Part shown: positions 15,886-24,277 of the stretch, one piece after another
How positions within the stretch are numbered: position 1 is the stretch's first letter
How the letters are laid out: every line of letters begins with the position of its first letter
Assembly (NCBI GenBank): GCA_964399265.1
Contig: CAYNQF010000006.1
Span: forward strand, 1 to 53,953
DNA length: 53,953 nucleotides
Reading direction: 5' to 3'
From: WJLY01 sp964399265
GTDB taxonomy: Bacteria; Joyebacterota; Joyebacteria; Joyebacterales; Joyebacteraceae
The notes under the pieces: generated by a model
The model's input: the letters and a program-made list of their open reading frames with translations, nothing else
What the model was told of the DNA's origin: nothing
Database searches by the model: none
Program-made: the position numbers and the translations under genes

Positions 15886-17286
15886 ATGATGTCATTCAGG
15901 AGACTGGCAGCCACTGCGCTGGCCGTGGCTCTGGTGAGCCTTCCCCTGGCGGCCATGCTGTTCATGACCGGTTGCAGGAAGGAGCAGGAGGTCTTCCTGG
16001 ACACCAACCTGGCCCCCAACACCGAGCTGACGAGCGCTCCTGGCCCATTCTCACAGGCCAACTACAGGGTCCACCTGTACTGGAGCGGTACGGACCCCGA
16101 CGGCTATATCAAGGCCTACTACTTCGCCTGGGACGACACGGCCCCCAGCAGCTGGAACTACACCACGAAGACCGAGAGCCTGTTCAAGGCGGTCATCGAC
16201 ACCGCGGGCGAGACTCGAAGGCATACGTTCTACGTGCGTTCGGTGGACAACGAGGGCAAGCTCGACCCCTCCCCCGCCAGGATAAGGTTCGACGCGTGGA
16301 CGGTGGTCCCGGTCATCGACTCGCTCTACAGGGTGAGCGGCCCCGCGGACCCGAACTCGGCCAACTACGACCCGACGTACAAGGACACCGTCCTCATGGG
16401 GACACCTTGTACCTTCAGATGGATGGGAGTCGACCCGGACGGCATGGGAGCACCGGTCTACTTCAGCTACAGGATCGACTCGAACCCGTTCTCCGAGTAC
16501 GGGCTCGGCACGGAGACCACGCAGAGCAACATCTCGAGCGGCACGCACTTCTTCTACGTGAAGGGTGAGGACGAGACCGGAGCCGAGAGCTTCCCGTCCA
16601 ACTACAAGTTCGTGATGTACTACGAGCCCGACAGCGAGATCACGCAGCCGCCCGAGGCGTCCGGCACCCTCACCATCCCCGACAAGCAGAGGGTCGTCTT
16701 CCACTGGACAGTCAGGGACAAGGAGCAGATCGAGGGCGTGGGCGGCGGCATCAAGGAGGTTTGGATCGAGCTGGACACCGGCTTCCAGAAGAGGTTCACG
16801 GTGGGCGATGCGGACTACCAGGAGCACTGGATGTTCACGTCGGACACGCTTTCGCAGAGCGAGCACTACATCGTGAGCAAGAACATGCCGACCGGCGGCA
16901 ACCGCCCTCACCAGTTCCGGGTCTACGCGAAGGACGTCGAGGACAGGTTCGAGACGCCGAGCACCAACCCGGCCGACCGCGAGCGGTACGACTTCTGGTA
17001 CAACTTCCCGCCGACCACCGTCATCACGGAGCCGGCCGACGGCGCCACCGTGTGCCCGGACTTCACCGTTCAGTGGGAGGGCACCGACGTCGACGGGTCG
17101 ATCGACAAGTACCAGTACGTTCTCGATCCCACGGTCAGCAGCTGGAAGATCTCGGAGAACACGAGCTTCGAAGCGACGCTCGTGGATACCGGATGGCACG
17201 AGTTCAGGGTCAGGGCCCTCGACGACGCGGGCTGCTGGGAGCAGACGTACAAGACGATTCGCATATACGTTCAGGAGTGCAAGTAG
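15886..17286 (+). CDS. Lipoprotein with Ig/FN3-like repeats
   Basis: A 466-residue protein with a lipoprotein signal peptide and lipobox FMTGC (Cys30 from this start). The mature part has repeated beta-sandwich units sharing the motif W-x-G-x-D-x-D-G-x-I-x-x-Y: LYWSGTDPDGYIKAYYFAWD, FRWMGVDPDGMGAPVYFSYR and VQWEGTDVDGSIDKYQYVLD. It should sit on the outer membrane or cell surface. ATGs at 15877, 15886 and 15889 are in frame; GGAGG at 15871-15875 is too close to the first, so I chose the second. The next gene encodes a paralogous lipoprotein. The function is unknown; binding of another surface protein or polymer is a guess. Confidence 0.82.
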   Translation: MMSFRRLAATALAVALVSLPLAAMLFMTGCRKEQEVFLDTNLAPNTELTSAPGPFSQANYRVHLYWSGTDPDGYIKAYYFAWDDTAPSSWNYTTKTESLFKAVIDTAGETRRHTFYVRSVDNEGKLDPSPARIRFDAWTVVPVIDSLYRVSGPADPNSANYDPTYKDTVLMGTPCTFRWMGVDPDGMGAPVYFSYRIDSNPFSEYGLGTETTQSNISSGTHFFYVKGEDETGAESFPSNYKFVMYYEPDSEITQPPEASGTLTIPDKQRVVFHWTVRDKEQIEGVGGGIKEVWIELDTGFQKRFTVGDADYQEHWMFTSDTLSQSEHYIVSKNMPTGGNRPHQFRVYAKDVEDRFETPSTNPADRERYDFWYNFPPTTVITEPADGATVCPDFTVQWEGTDVDGSIDKYQYVLDPTVSSWKISENTSFEATLVDTGWHEFRVRALDDAGCWEQTYKTIRIYVQECK

Positions 17287-17350
17287 GCTCAAGCCGCGCC
17301 GGGAGGCGGGCTCCCTCTGAGTGAAGAGCCCCCAGGAGGAACGATTGGCT

Positions 17351-19306
17351 ATGGGAATGACTAGACGACTCGCGGCAGCGGCCCTCTTGGGCGGCATTCT
17401 GCTGGTCCTTGCGCTCGTGGGGTGCGAGAAGAGCCCAGGCAGCAGGCGTCCGAACCTGCCCCCCGAGACGACTCTGTCGTATTCGCCGGAAGAGGGCGCC
17501 ACGGCCAACTACCGTGTCAGGATGAACTGGTTCGGCTGGGACCCGGACGGCTCCATCTCGTACTTCATGACCAAGTGGGACACGCTGGACTGGGTGAGGG
17601 TGGTGAATACGGACAGCGTGTTCCTGGTCTCCGCTGCCAACGAGGTCAACAGCGAGGGCGGATTCGCCTATCACACGTTCAGAGTGAAGGCCGTTGACAA
17701 CGAGGGCCTCGTGGACGCCAGTCCCGAGAGCGTGACCTTCACGGCGTTCACGTTCGTTCCCGAGACGTCCTTCCAGCAGGTCGGCGGAGGGCCGAGCGGC
17801 GTGACCGGTCCCATGGTGAACTTCAGCTGGCAGGCCACCGACCGGGACGGCGTGATAGCAGCTTACCAGTATCACCTCCTCGCGTGGAACTCGACTCAGC
17901 ACGTGTGGGTCCAGGTGCTCCCCGACCCGCTTGATGGCGAGTGGGTGACGGTCGGACCGAACGTGACGACCTTCAGCGCCGGACCTCTCGACGGTCTGCA
18001 CCGCTTCGAGGTGAGAGCCATCGACGACGCGGGCGCCGCCGACCAGACGCCCGCAAGGCGCGACTTCACATGCGACCCCTCTTTCGCGGGTCCGAGGCTG
18101 AACATATTTACGAACGTGTTCGGGACCTTCAAGTTCCGCGGTCCGGTCTGGCCGGCGACTGCCAACGACGCCATACCGATCTTCGCCGGAGAGCGGCTCA
18201 GGTTCGACTGGATCGCGAGCGCGCAGGACTACGGCGGACAGGTGCTCGGCTACAGACACGCCTACGACGACACTGCCACCTGGCCTGCCTGGTCTGTGTT
18301 CGACACCAGGTTCAACGTCGCTCCCACACCGGGCGACCACTCGCTCTACGTGAGCGCGCTCGATAACTCGAACGTGCAGACGCGCGGCAGGATACGCTTT
18401 GACGTCGTCGAGGCCGAACTCGACAACTACATCCTGATCGTCGACGACTGGGACTTCAAGGAGACGGTCACCCCGCTGCAGGGGTGGGGCACCGATGCCG
18501 ACCGCACGTCGTTCTACGACCTGCTGCTCGCCGGCTACCTGCGCGACAGGGTCGAGTGGGAGCCCTCCCAGAATCTATTGGGCGGCTCACCGCAGCCGCC
18601 GGGGGTCGAAACGCTGCGCGGTGCCTCGACGGTCATCTGGTACGCCGACCACGAGAACACCACGATCGCAAAGTCGTTCAACCCTGAGGCTGTCAAGTAC
18701 AACGCCCTGGCCGGATACGTCCGCGTCGGCGGCAACCTGATACTGTGTGGGAACCGTGTGATCGGGGACATAACGGGCCTGCCGTATCCGTTCAACGCGA
18801 CCGCGTCGGACACTTCAGGACCCACCGTGTTCATACGGGACTACATGCACGTGGGGTACGCGGCCAACAGCGGGGCAGCGGTCAACAAGGAAGACGCCTG
18901 GGACTACGGATACTGCTTCTACGGCGTCAACCCGGCCCCCGGTTGGGAGAATCAGTTCGAATCGGTCTACATCGACAGTGTGGGGCCCGGCGGCTATCCG
19001 GAGAGGGGAAAGTGGCCGGTCTACACCTATCAGAGTCCGCCGTACCCCGCGGGCTATGTCCGGGGCGGGCTCAACTACGTCGACAGGCTCGAGAGCTATC
19101 AAGGCACGGGCGCGGAGTTCTACCTCATGGACTCCTACATCAATCCTCAGTTCGAGGGTGAACCGGGAGGCGTCCTCTACCTGTCGGGCGACAACCACGG
19201 GAACAGCTGCTTCTTGGGGTTCCCTCTCTACTACTGCCAGTACGACGACGTGAAGTCGATGCTGGACAGAGTCCTCTTCCTGTTCGGAGAAGAGAAGATA
19301 CAGTAG
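17351..19306 (+). CDS. Large lipoprotein: Ig/FN3-like repeats plus a C-terminal GATase-like domain
   Basis: A 651-residue protein with a signal peptide and lipobox LALVGC (Cys25). The first half has repeats of the same type as its neighbour: MNWFGWDPDGSISYFMTKWD, FSWQATDRDGVIAAYQYHLL and a weaker third unit. The second half (about 365-650) begins DNYILIVDDWDF, continues with DLLLAGYL and YVRVGGNLILCGN, and contains YLSGDNHGNSC. This pattern resembles the secreted glutamine-amidotransferase-like (ThuA/DUF4350-like) fold but lacks an obvious catalytic triad. AGGAGGA lies 11 bases before the ATG at 17351; a TTG at 17345 is an alternative. It is followed by a strong terminator, so the pair forms a two-gene operon. 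Confidence 0.8.
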   Translation: MGMTRRLAAAALLGGILLVLALVGCEKSPGSRRPNLPPETTLSYSPEEGATANYRVRMNWFGWDPDGSISYFMTKWDTLDWVRVVNTDSVFLVSAANEVNSEGGFAYHTFRVKAVDNEGLVDASPESVTFTAFTFVPETSFQQVGGGPSGVTGPMVNFSWQATDRDGVIAAYQYHLLAWNSTQHVWVQVLPDPLDGEWVTVGPNVTTFSAGPLDGLHRFEVRAIDDAGAADQTPARRDFTCDPSFAGPRLNIFTNVFGTFKFRGPVWPATANDAIPIFAGERLRFDWIASAQDYGGQVLGYRHAYDDTATWPAWSVFDTRFNVAPTPGDHSLYVSALDNSNVQTRGRIRFDVVEAELDNYILIVDDWDFKETVTPLQGWGTDADRTSFYDLLLAGYLRDRVEWEPSQNLLGGSPQPPGVETLRGASTVIWYADHENTTIAKSFNPEAVKYNALAGYVRVGGNLILCGNRVIGDITGLPYPFNATASDTSGPTVFIRDYMHVGYAANSGAAVNKEDAWDYGYCFYGVNPAPGWENQFESVYIDSVGPGGYPERGKWPVYTYQSPPYPAGYVRGGLNYVDRLESYQGTGAEFYLMDSYINPQFEGEPGGVLYLSGDNHGNSCFLGFPLYYCQYDDVKSMLDRVLFLFGEEKIQ

Positions 19307-19351
19307 ACCGGCACCGGCGCCTCCGGGCGCCGCGTGTGGACTGACCGAAAG

Positions 19352-19386
19352 AGAACCGCCCGGCGGAGTGACCGCCGGGCGGTTCT
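19352..19386 (+). terminator. Rho-independent terminator of the lipoprotein operon
   Basis: A perfect 15-bp GC-rich stem (19352-19366 with 19372-19386), loop AGTGA, then TCTTTCT. It begins 46 bases after the stop of the second lipoprotein gene. Confidence 0.9.
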
Positions 19387-19453
19387 TCTTTCTGACGCTC
19401 TTCTCTCGACTGCGCCGGACCCTCTAATCTGTCGCACCCGGACAGGCCTTCTA

Positions 19454-19548
19454 CCTGTCGACCCCGACGGGCGGCCTGTCAACGCCGACCCGCGGCCGGC
19501 CTGTCAACACCGATTGGCGGCCTGCCTGTCGACCCCGACGGGTGGTCG
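19454..19548. repeat. Degenerate tandem repeat, four units of about 21-25 bases
   Basis: Units start at 19454, 19475, 19500 and 19525, each opening CCTGTC(A/G)AC(C/G/A)CCGA and ending in a GG-rich tail. Units 1 and 4 are nearly identical; units 2 and 3 have diverged. It is non-coding as far as I can tell. Confidence 0.6.
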
Positions 19549-19717
19549 CCCCCACGAGCGCCGGCGCGACGAGGAGTGTACCCGTGGTCCGTACACCCTC
19601 CATGAGAGTCACGGCCACCACCTCCACAGAACCTCCGCAGAGCCTCCGTAGGAGTCCTCCATCAACACCCACATGAGACTCTAGTGATCCCGCGTGGTGC
19701 GGGCACCGGACAAGAGA

Positions 19718-19744
19718 ACACCCCGGGCACGCGGCCCGGGGTGT
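19718..19744 (-). terminator. Terminator of the receptor/PorV operon
   Basis: A perfect 11-bp stem (19718-19728 with 19734-19744), five-base loop, and on the - strand a following TTCTCTTG. It lies 40 bases past the stop of the last PorV gene. Confidence 0.75.
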
Positions 19745-19783
19745 CTGTTGTCTGTCCCAGCAGTGGAGGCCGGCCCGCGTTCC

Positions 19784-20767
19784 CTAGAAGAAGAGCGCCA
19801 CCGACACCCGCTGCATGTAGTCCAAGTTGCCCATGTCCACGTAGGCGTAGTCCACTCGGATGTCGGACTCCTTGCTGCTCGGGAAGAGCACTCCACCACC
19901 CAGAGTGAGGCCTTCCTCGTCGTAGCCCGCGCGGTAGCCGGCGCGGCCGAACACGTGGAGCTTGCCCCTGTTGAACGTGTACTCGACACCCAGGTTCGCC
20001 CTGTTGGCCCCCATCGCGGCTCGCTTGTACTCGCCCGAGACCACCACCCTGTGTGTCACCACGTCGAACACCCTCATCGAGGCGCCCGCCCTGTAGGTCA
20101 TCGGCATCGGGAAGTCCTCTCCGAAGCCGGTCGCGCTACCCACGCCGGACCATCTATTGGCAGGGCCCACGTTCATGACGGAGGCTCCGACCCGCAGGTT
20201 GCGGAACGGAGTGTCGTAGAGCACGCCGACGTCGCCGCACATCCCCTCGGCGAAGGCGTCCGCCATCGCCAGGTGGTACCAGCGCACCGTGGCGCCGACG
20301 GAGAAGTGCTGACTGAAAGCCCAGCAGTACGACCCGCCCCACGCCATGTCACCGGCGTCGACGTTCTCGAGGGCTCCGACCTCGAACTCGCTGCTGGCGT
20401 CGTAGTACTCCGTCTTCTCGCGGAAAGGAGGCATCTGCATGATCGTCCAGCTGAGCCCGAAGTACCCCGGCACCGCGCTGTGGCGAAAGCCGTAGCTCAT
20501 GTGCTGATAGGATATGTCGGCCGCGAAACTCGACGCCGACATGTGAACCTCACTGCCCTCGAGGAAGCGCAGCCCCGCCGGGTTGTAGAAGACGCACATT
20601 GCGTCGTCAGCGAGACCGGTGAACGCTCCACCCATACCCATCTGCCTCACGCCACCGTCCACCTCCAGAAAGGCGGCCAGGTTTGTCCCCACTCCCCCGG
20701 CCGACGCGGGACACGCCCCGGTCGAGATCAGTGCGAGCGCACCAAGGATGGTAAGGTATCTGCGCAA
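19784..20767 (-). CDS. PorV/PorQ-family outer-membrane protein
   Basis: A 327-residue protein with a signal peptide and alternating beta-strand pattern, typical of the FadL-like PorV/PorQ (UPF0164) barrels. The family marker is VFYNPAGLRFLEG after GGVRQMGMGGAFTGLADDAM. It ends in an aromatic residue pair (ALFF), as outer-membrane barrels do. I place the start at TTG 20767, because AAGGAG lies seven bases upstream inside the longer frame; the ATG at 20788 is only one base from its weaker AGGGG. It is the last gene after the receptor, large secreted protein and PorV paralogue. PorV is a type IX secretion shuttle protein in Bacteroidetes; here the role is inferred from family only. Confidence 0.85.
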   Translation of the reverse strand: MRRYLTILGALALISTGACPASAGGVGTNLAAFLEVDGGVRQMGMGGAFTGLADDAMCVFYNPAGLRFLEGSEVHMSASSFAADISYQHMSYGFRHSAVPGYFGLSWTIMQMPPFREKTEYYDASSEFEVGALENVDAGDMAWGGSYCWAFSQHFSVGATVRWYHLAMADAFAEGMCGDVGVLYDTPFRNLRVGASVMNVGPANRWSGVGSATGFGEDFPMPMTYRAGASMRVFDVVTHRVVVSGEYKRAAMGANRANLGVEYTFNRGKLHVFGRAGYRAGYDEEGLTLGGGVLFPSSKESDIRVDYAYVDMGNLDYMQRVSVALFF

Positions 20768-20878
20768 GTGGGTTCTCCTTTTTAGCATTCCCCTTGAGCA
20801 CGGAACTCGACCGCCCTCGCCGGCAGACCACTGACGTGGTGCGTTGTGCGAGAGTCCTGTCGGACCGGCCCCAAGACG

Positions 20879-21850
20879 CTAGAACTGCATGTTGAGGCCG
20901 ACCCTGTGAACGGCGCCGAGGTAACCGAAGTCGGAGTAGCTGTAGTCCACACCGATCCTGCCCAACGGGCCCGCGTTGATTCTGGCACCGCCGCCGGCGG
21001 TGAAGGACTCCTCGTCGTAGTTCATCTTGTAGCCGGCGCGAAGGAAATACGTGTCGTTCAGGTTGTACTCCGCGCCCACGTTCACCTTTTCCGAAGTGTC
21101 GGACGGGTGCTTGAACTCCGCGGCGATCTTCAGGGTCTGTCCGGGCGTCTCGAAGACGTTCATGGAAACGCCGAACTTGAACGTCGCGGGCACCGGCACC
21201 GGGTCCTCGATGTAAGCGGCCTCGGCACCCATGTTCTGGATACAGAGCCCGATCTTCAGCGACCTGAAGCCCGTATCGTACAGCGTTCCGAAGTCACCCA
21301 CGAACGTCTCAACGTAGAAGTCCTCGAGGCCCGGCTCGTTCAGTACAGAGAGGTCGCCCAGACTCGAATGCACCCAGCGCAGACTGCCGCCCGCTGAGAA
21401 CTTGTCAGTGAAGACCCTCGTGTAGGTAAGACCGACGGCGATGTCACTCGGGTCGAACTCGACGCCGACTCCCTGAGGATTCGTCGCGGTACGCAGCACC
21501 ATCGGATCCATCGACAGCGTCGTTACACTGACGCCGATGATACCGGGGACGAACCCGGGCTGCATCGCGAAAGCGACGAACTGGTGCGAGATGTCCGCCG
21601 GCCACGTCCCGTAGCTGAAGAGAACGGTGGGCCGCGTCACGTGGCGTAGCCCCGCCGGATTCCAGTATATCGACTCAATCCCGTCGGCCGCGGCCACCAT
21701 CGCCTCACCCATCGCCACGCCGCGGGGTCCCGCCCCGATCTCAAGGAACTGGAAGCCGACTGTTCCCACCTTCTCGAACATCTCCGTCGACGAGGCCGGA
21801 CCGGCCGCGAAGGCAAGAATGAGAAGAATCAGTGGAAGCTTCTTGATCAA
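20879..21850 (-). CDS. PorV/PorQ-family outer-membrane protein (paralogue)
   Basis: This 323-residue protein has a signal peptide (about 1-21). It shows the family N-terminus FQFLEIGAGPRGVAMGEAMV, the marker YWNPAGLRHVT, and the C-terminal strand pattern ending LNMQF. It shares the overall layout with the next gene but is clearly divergent, so the duplication is old. The start is TTG with AAGGAGG seven bases upstream. It lies between the large secreted protein and the second PorV. It probably acts in the outer membrane, possibly in secretion or surface attachment of neighbouring products. Confidence 0.87.
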   Translation of the reverse strand: MIKKLPLILLILAFAAGPASSTEMFEKVGTVGFQFLEIGAGPRGVAMGEAMVAAADGIESIYWNPAGLRHVTRPTVLFSYGTWPADISHQFVAFAMQPGFVPGIIGVSVTTLSMDPMVLRTATNPQGVGVEFDPSDIAVGLTYTRVFTDKFSAGGSLRWVHSSLGDLSVLNEPGLEDFYVETFVGDFGTLYDTGFRSLKIGLCIQNMGAEAAYIEDPVPVPATFKFGVSMNVFETPGQTLKIAAEFKHPSDTSEKVNVGAEYNLNDTYFLRAGYKMNYDEESFTAGGGARINAGPLGRIGVDYSYSDFGYLGAVHRVGLNMQF

Positions 21851-21914
21851 CTGCAGTCCTCCTTCCGCCTTCCGACCCGCTCTCCAGCAGCGGGTCGTGC
21901 GGGGGGGCGTGGTG

Positions 21915-24185
21915 TCACTTGATGATCACGAACTTGCCCACGGTGTCGCCCACGGGCGAGTCGACGTGATAGAGGTAAACACCGCTCGTCACTATCTGGT
22001 CATTGCGCGAGATCAGGTCCCAACAGGCGTCGCCGCCGGTCTGCTCGGCGTCGGGATACAACGTATCCACCAGCTCGCCGCCAAGAGAATAGATCCTGAC
22101 GACCGCGTCGCGCGGCAGATTCATGAAGCAGATCTTCTCGCCGGTCGGGTCCGTCTCATCCGCCTCGAGGTTCCAGGCGGCCATGTACTCGTGGTTCACG
22201 TAAGGATTGGGAACGACCATCACGTCGTCCAGATTCGAGCGAACGGCCGAGTGCGGATAGACCAGCGTCTTGTTCTGGGAGTACTTGCCGAAGTGGTATC
22301 CCTCGCCGGTGCTGTCGTAGGCCGTCACCGAGTACCAGTACGGAAACTCATTCCGCACGAGCGTGTCCACGACGCTGTACTTGCCTATCCCCTCGAGCCC
22401 GGTGTCCCACTGGCGCAGCTCCGCTCCGTCGTGGCTCCTGTCGATATCAAGGACCAGCTCCCAATCCTGGTCTTTGGGCTCGCTGGACTCCCTGGTCCAT
22501 CCCACGGCCTTCCAAACCTGGTAGCCGTACCAATCCCTCATGCGGGTCAGCGGGTCCTCGATGCTCTCGGAGCTGTCGTCCCAGTCGATCCTGACGAAGT
22601 GGTCGCCGGCCGTGATCTCCTGCTGCGGAGGCGGAGGAGGCGTGTCGGCCACCCAGTGGATGAGCGTGCTCTCGGGCTCACCTTCACAGGTGGGCACCGT
22701 CTGTGTCACGCCGTTGTAGATCTGTTGCGCGGTCGCGGCGTTCACCAGCATGCCCGACAGGCCAGTACCGACCACGAACGCATACTGGAACTCGAGCGTG
22801 TCGCCCGGCTCCACCTCTCTGAACGGTCCCGCGGAGAGCATAAAGCGGTAGTCCTGCGGCGTCGTCGCGTTGCGGTCGATGTTTATGCGCCACTCGTCCG
22901 GTTCGTCAATCTGCCCGTCGAGGTCGTCGTCCACGCCGTCGTACTCCGGATAGTCCGCGCTCCCGGGCCCCAACGGTCCGTCGGGGTCACGTCCGCGGAG
23001 GTAGCGATAGCGATCGCGGTCGTTGTCCGGGTCCTCGGTACCGCTCGACCAGATCTCGAACGCGTGTATGCGAACGCGCGTGGGCGCGGGCGGCAGCTCT
23101 CCAGGCGCCACATCGCTTGCGGGCACCGTGGGAATGCCGAGGAACATGCAGCCGAAGTAACCCTTCGCCGCGTTGCCGTCGGGACCGAACGGGTCGTCGT
23201 ACATGTATGCGATGCTCATCGACAGGGTGTCGAAGAGAGCTGGATTATTCGGGTTGACACTGACGATCATCGTGTCGATGAAGCCGCCCTTATCGTCCGT
23301 GTACCACGGGACATCGTCGGACTCGGGACCGGCGTCCGCGTCGACCATGAAGCCGACGTAGACCATCCGGAGCGTGTCCTCACCGATGTTGATGACTTTG
23401 TAGTTGATGCCCACGAAGTCGTCGGTCAGGTCGCTGGTCCACTGGTAGCTCTCCTGAATGACCTTGAGGCCCAGCGCCGTGTGCTCGTCACCCGGGGTGG
23501 CGTTCTCATTCGCCAGCTCCTCGTAGGTATCGTAGTACTCCATCCTGAACATCTGCTGCGAGATGGCGGCGAAATCCTCGTCCACCAGGCCATCGCCGTC
23601 GTTGTCCAGGCCGTCCTGCGGGTCCTCGTCGTACCACTGGAACGGTCTGTCCTCGTCGAAGACGTGGTTCACGCAATCGCCGTCGTCGTCGAAGAGACGC
23701 CCGCTGTTGGCGGCTCCCTCCCACGTCTCATAGATCCGCGCAAGGGGGTCCTCGGGATCCGGGTAGAACTCGATCTGGTAAACAGCCGCAGACACGAGCG
23801 TGTCCGGATTAGCCGCGTCACCCACTATCGCCCCCACCCAGAGTCCGGCCGCGTAGAGGTACTCGATGTTGCTGCCGGCCGGCCACTCCGCCGACGGCGC
23901 ACTGAGGTCGGAGTCCCAGTCGCCGAAGAAACCGTAGTTCGACACGTGAAGCAGGAGCTGGCCCACGCTGTGGTACCACCCGGTGAACTGGATGATCCTT
24001 GACGACAGTTGGCGCTGAGTCGCCTCGTAGCGCTCCCGGTCGGTCCCGTCCATTCTGGCGTCAGCCACACCCGAGAGCGTGGTTGCGACGACGGCGGCGC
24101 ACGCCACCAGCAGGACCACTGCGAGAAGGCGCTCCGCTCGTCCGGGAGCGCCGACATTCCTCTTCCCGGCCTTGCCAAAAGTCAT
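21915..24185 (-). CDS. Large secreted protein with Asp/Gly calcium-type repeats and a C-terminal FlgD-like/sorting-type domain
   Basis: A 756-residue protein with an N-terminal signal peptide after a basic stretch (hydrophobic core about 20-36). Three Asp-rich segments resemble thrombospondin-3 or EF-hand-like calcium loops: DDDGDCVNHVFDED, DGLDNDGDGLVDED and DGVDDDLDGQIDEPDE. A Fn3-like region follows (SESIEDPLTRMRDWYGYQVW). The C-terminal ~100 residues hold VMVVPNPYVNH, IYSLGGELVDTLYP and the ending YLYHVDSPVGDTVGKFVIIK, matching the FlgD-Ig/type-A C-terminal domains of secreted FCB proteins. GGAGG lies six bases before the ATG. Position between a TonB-dependent receptor and two PorV proteins suggests it is exported or displayed by that set. 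Confidence 0.82.
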   Translation of the reverse strand: MTFGKAGKRNVGAPGRAERLLAVVLLVACAAVVATTLSGVADARMDGTDRERYEATQRQLSSRIIQFTGWYHSVGQLLLHVSNYGFFGDWDSDLSAPSAEWPAGSNIEYLYAAGLWVGAIVGDAANPDTLVSAAVYQIEFYPDPEDPLARIYETWEGAANSGRLFDDDGDCVNHVFDEDRPFQWYDEDPQDGLDNDGDGLVDEDFAAISQQMFRMEYYDTYEELANENATPGDEHTALGLKVIQESYQWTSDLTDDFVGINYKVINIGEDTLRMVYVGFMVDADAGPESDDVPWYTDDKGGFIDTMIVSVNPNNPALFDTLSMSIAYMYDDPFGPDGNAAKGYFGCMFLGIPTVPASDVAPGELPPAPTRVRIHAFEIWSSGTEDPDNDRDRYRYLRGRDPDGPLGPGSADYPEYDGVDDDLDGQIDEPDEWRINIDRNATTPQDYRFMLSAGPFREVEPGDTLEFQYAFVVGTGLSGMLVNAATAQQIYNGVTQTVPTCEGEPESTLIHWVADTPPPPPQQEITAGDHFVRIDWDDSSESIEDPLTRMRDWYGYQVWKAVGWTRESSEPKDQDWELVLDIDRSHDGAELRQWDTGLEGIGKYSVVDTLVRNEFPYWYSVTAYDSTGEGYHFGKYSQNKTLVYPHSAVRSNLDDVMVVPNPYVNHEYMAAWNLEADETDPTGEKICFMNLPRDAVVRIYSLGGELVDTLYPDAEQTGGDACWDLISRNDQIVTSGVYLYHVDSPVGDTVGKFVIIK

Positions 24186-24277
24186 CCACTACCTCCGTAC
24201 CGTGCGTCCTGCATGTCTATTCTGTAAGACCCCCGGGCGACGCCGTGCATCTGCAGACGTCGCCCGGCGAGGTCTTG

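Larger units (their letters stand above)
19307..19783. other. 477-base convergent intergenic region
   Basis: This lies between the lipoprotein operon (+) and the PorV gene (-). It holds two opposite-facing terminators and a degenerate tandem repeat, listed separately. Between 19549 and 19717 I see only C-rich sequence with no supported gene. Confidence 0.6.

Noticed and set aside
19454..19548. A CRISPR array
   Set aside because: Units are degenerate, adjacent and without unique spacers, and there are no cas genes.
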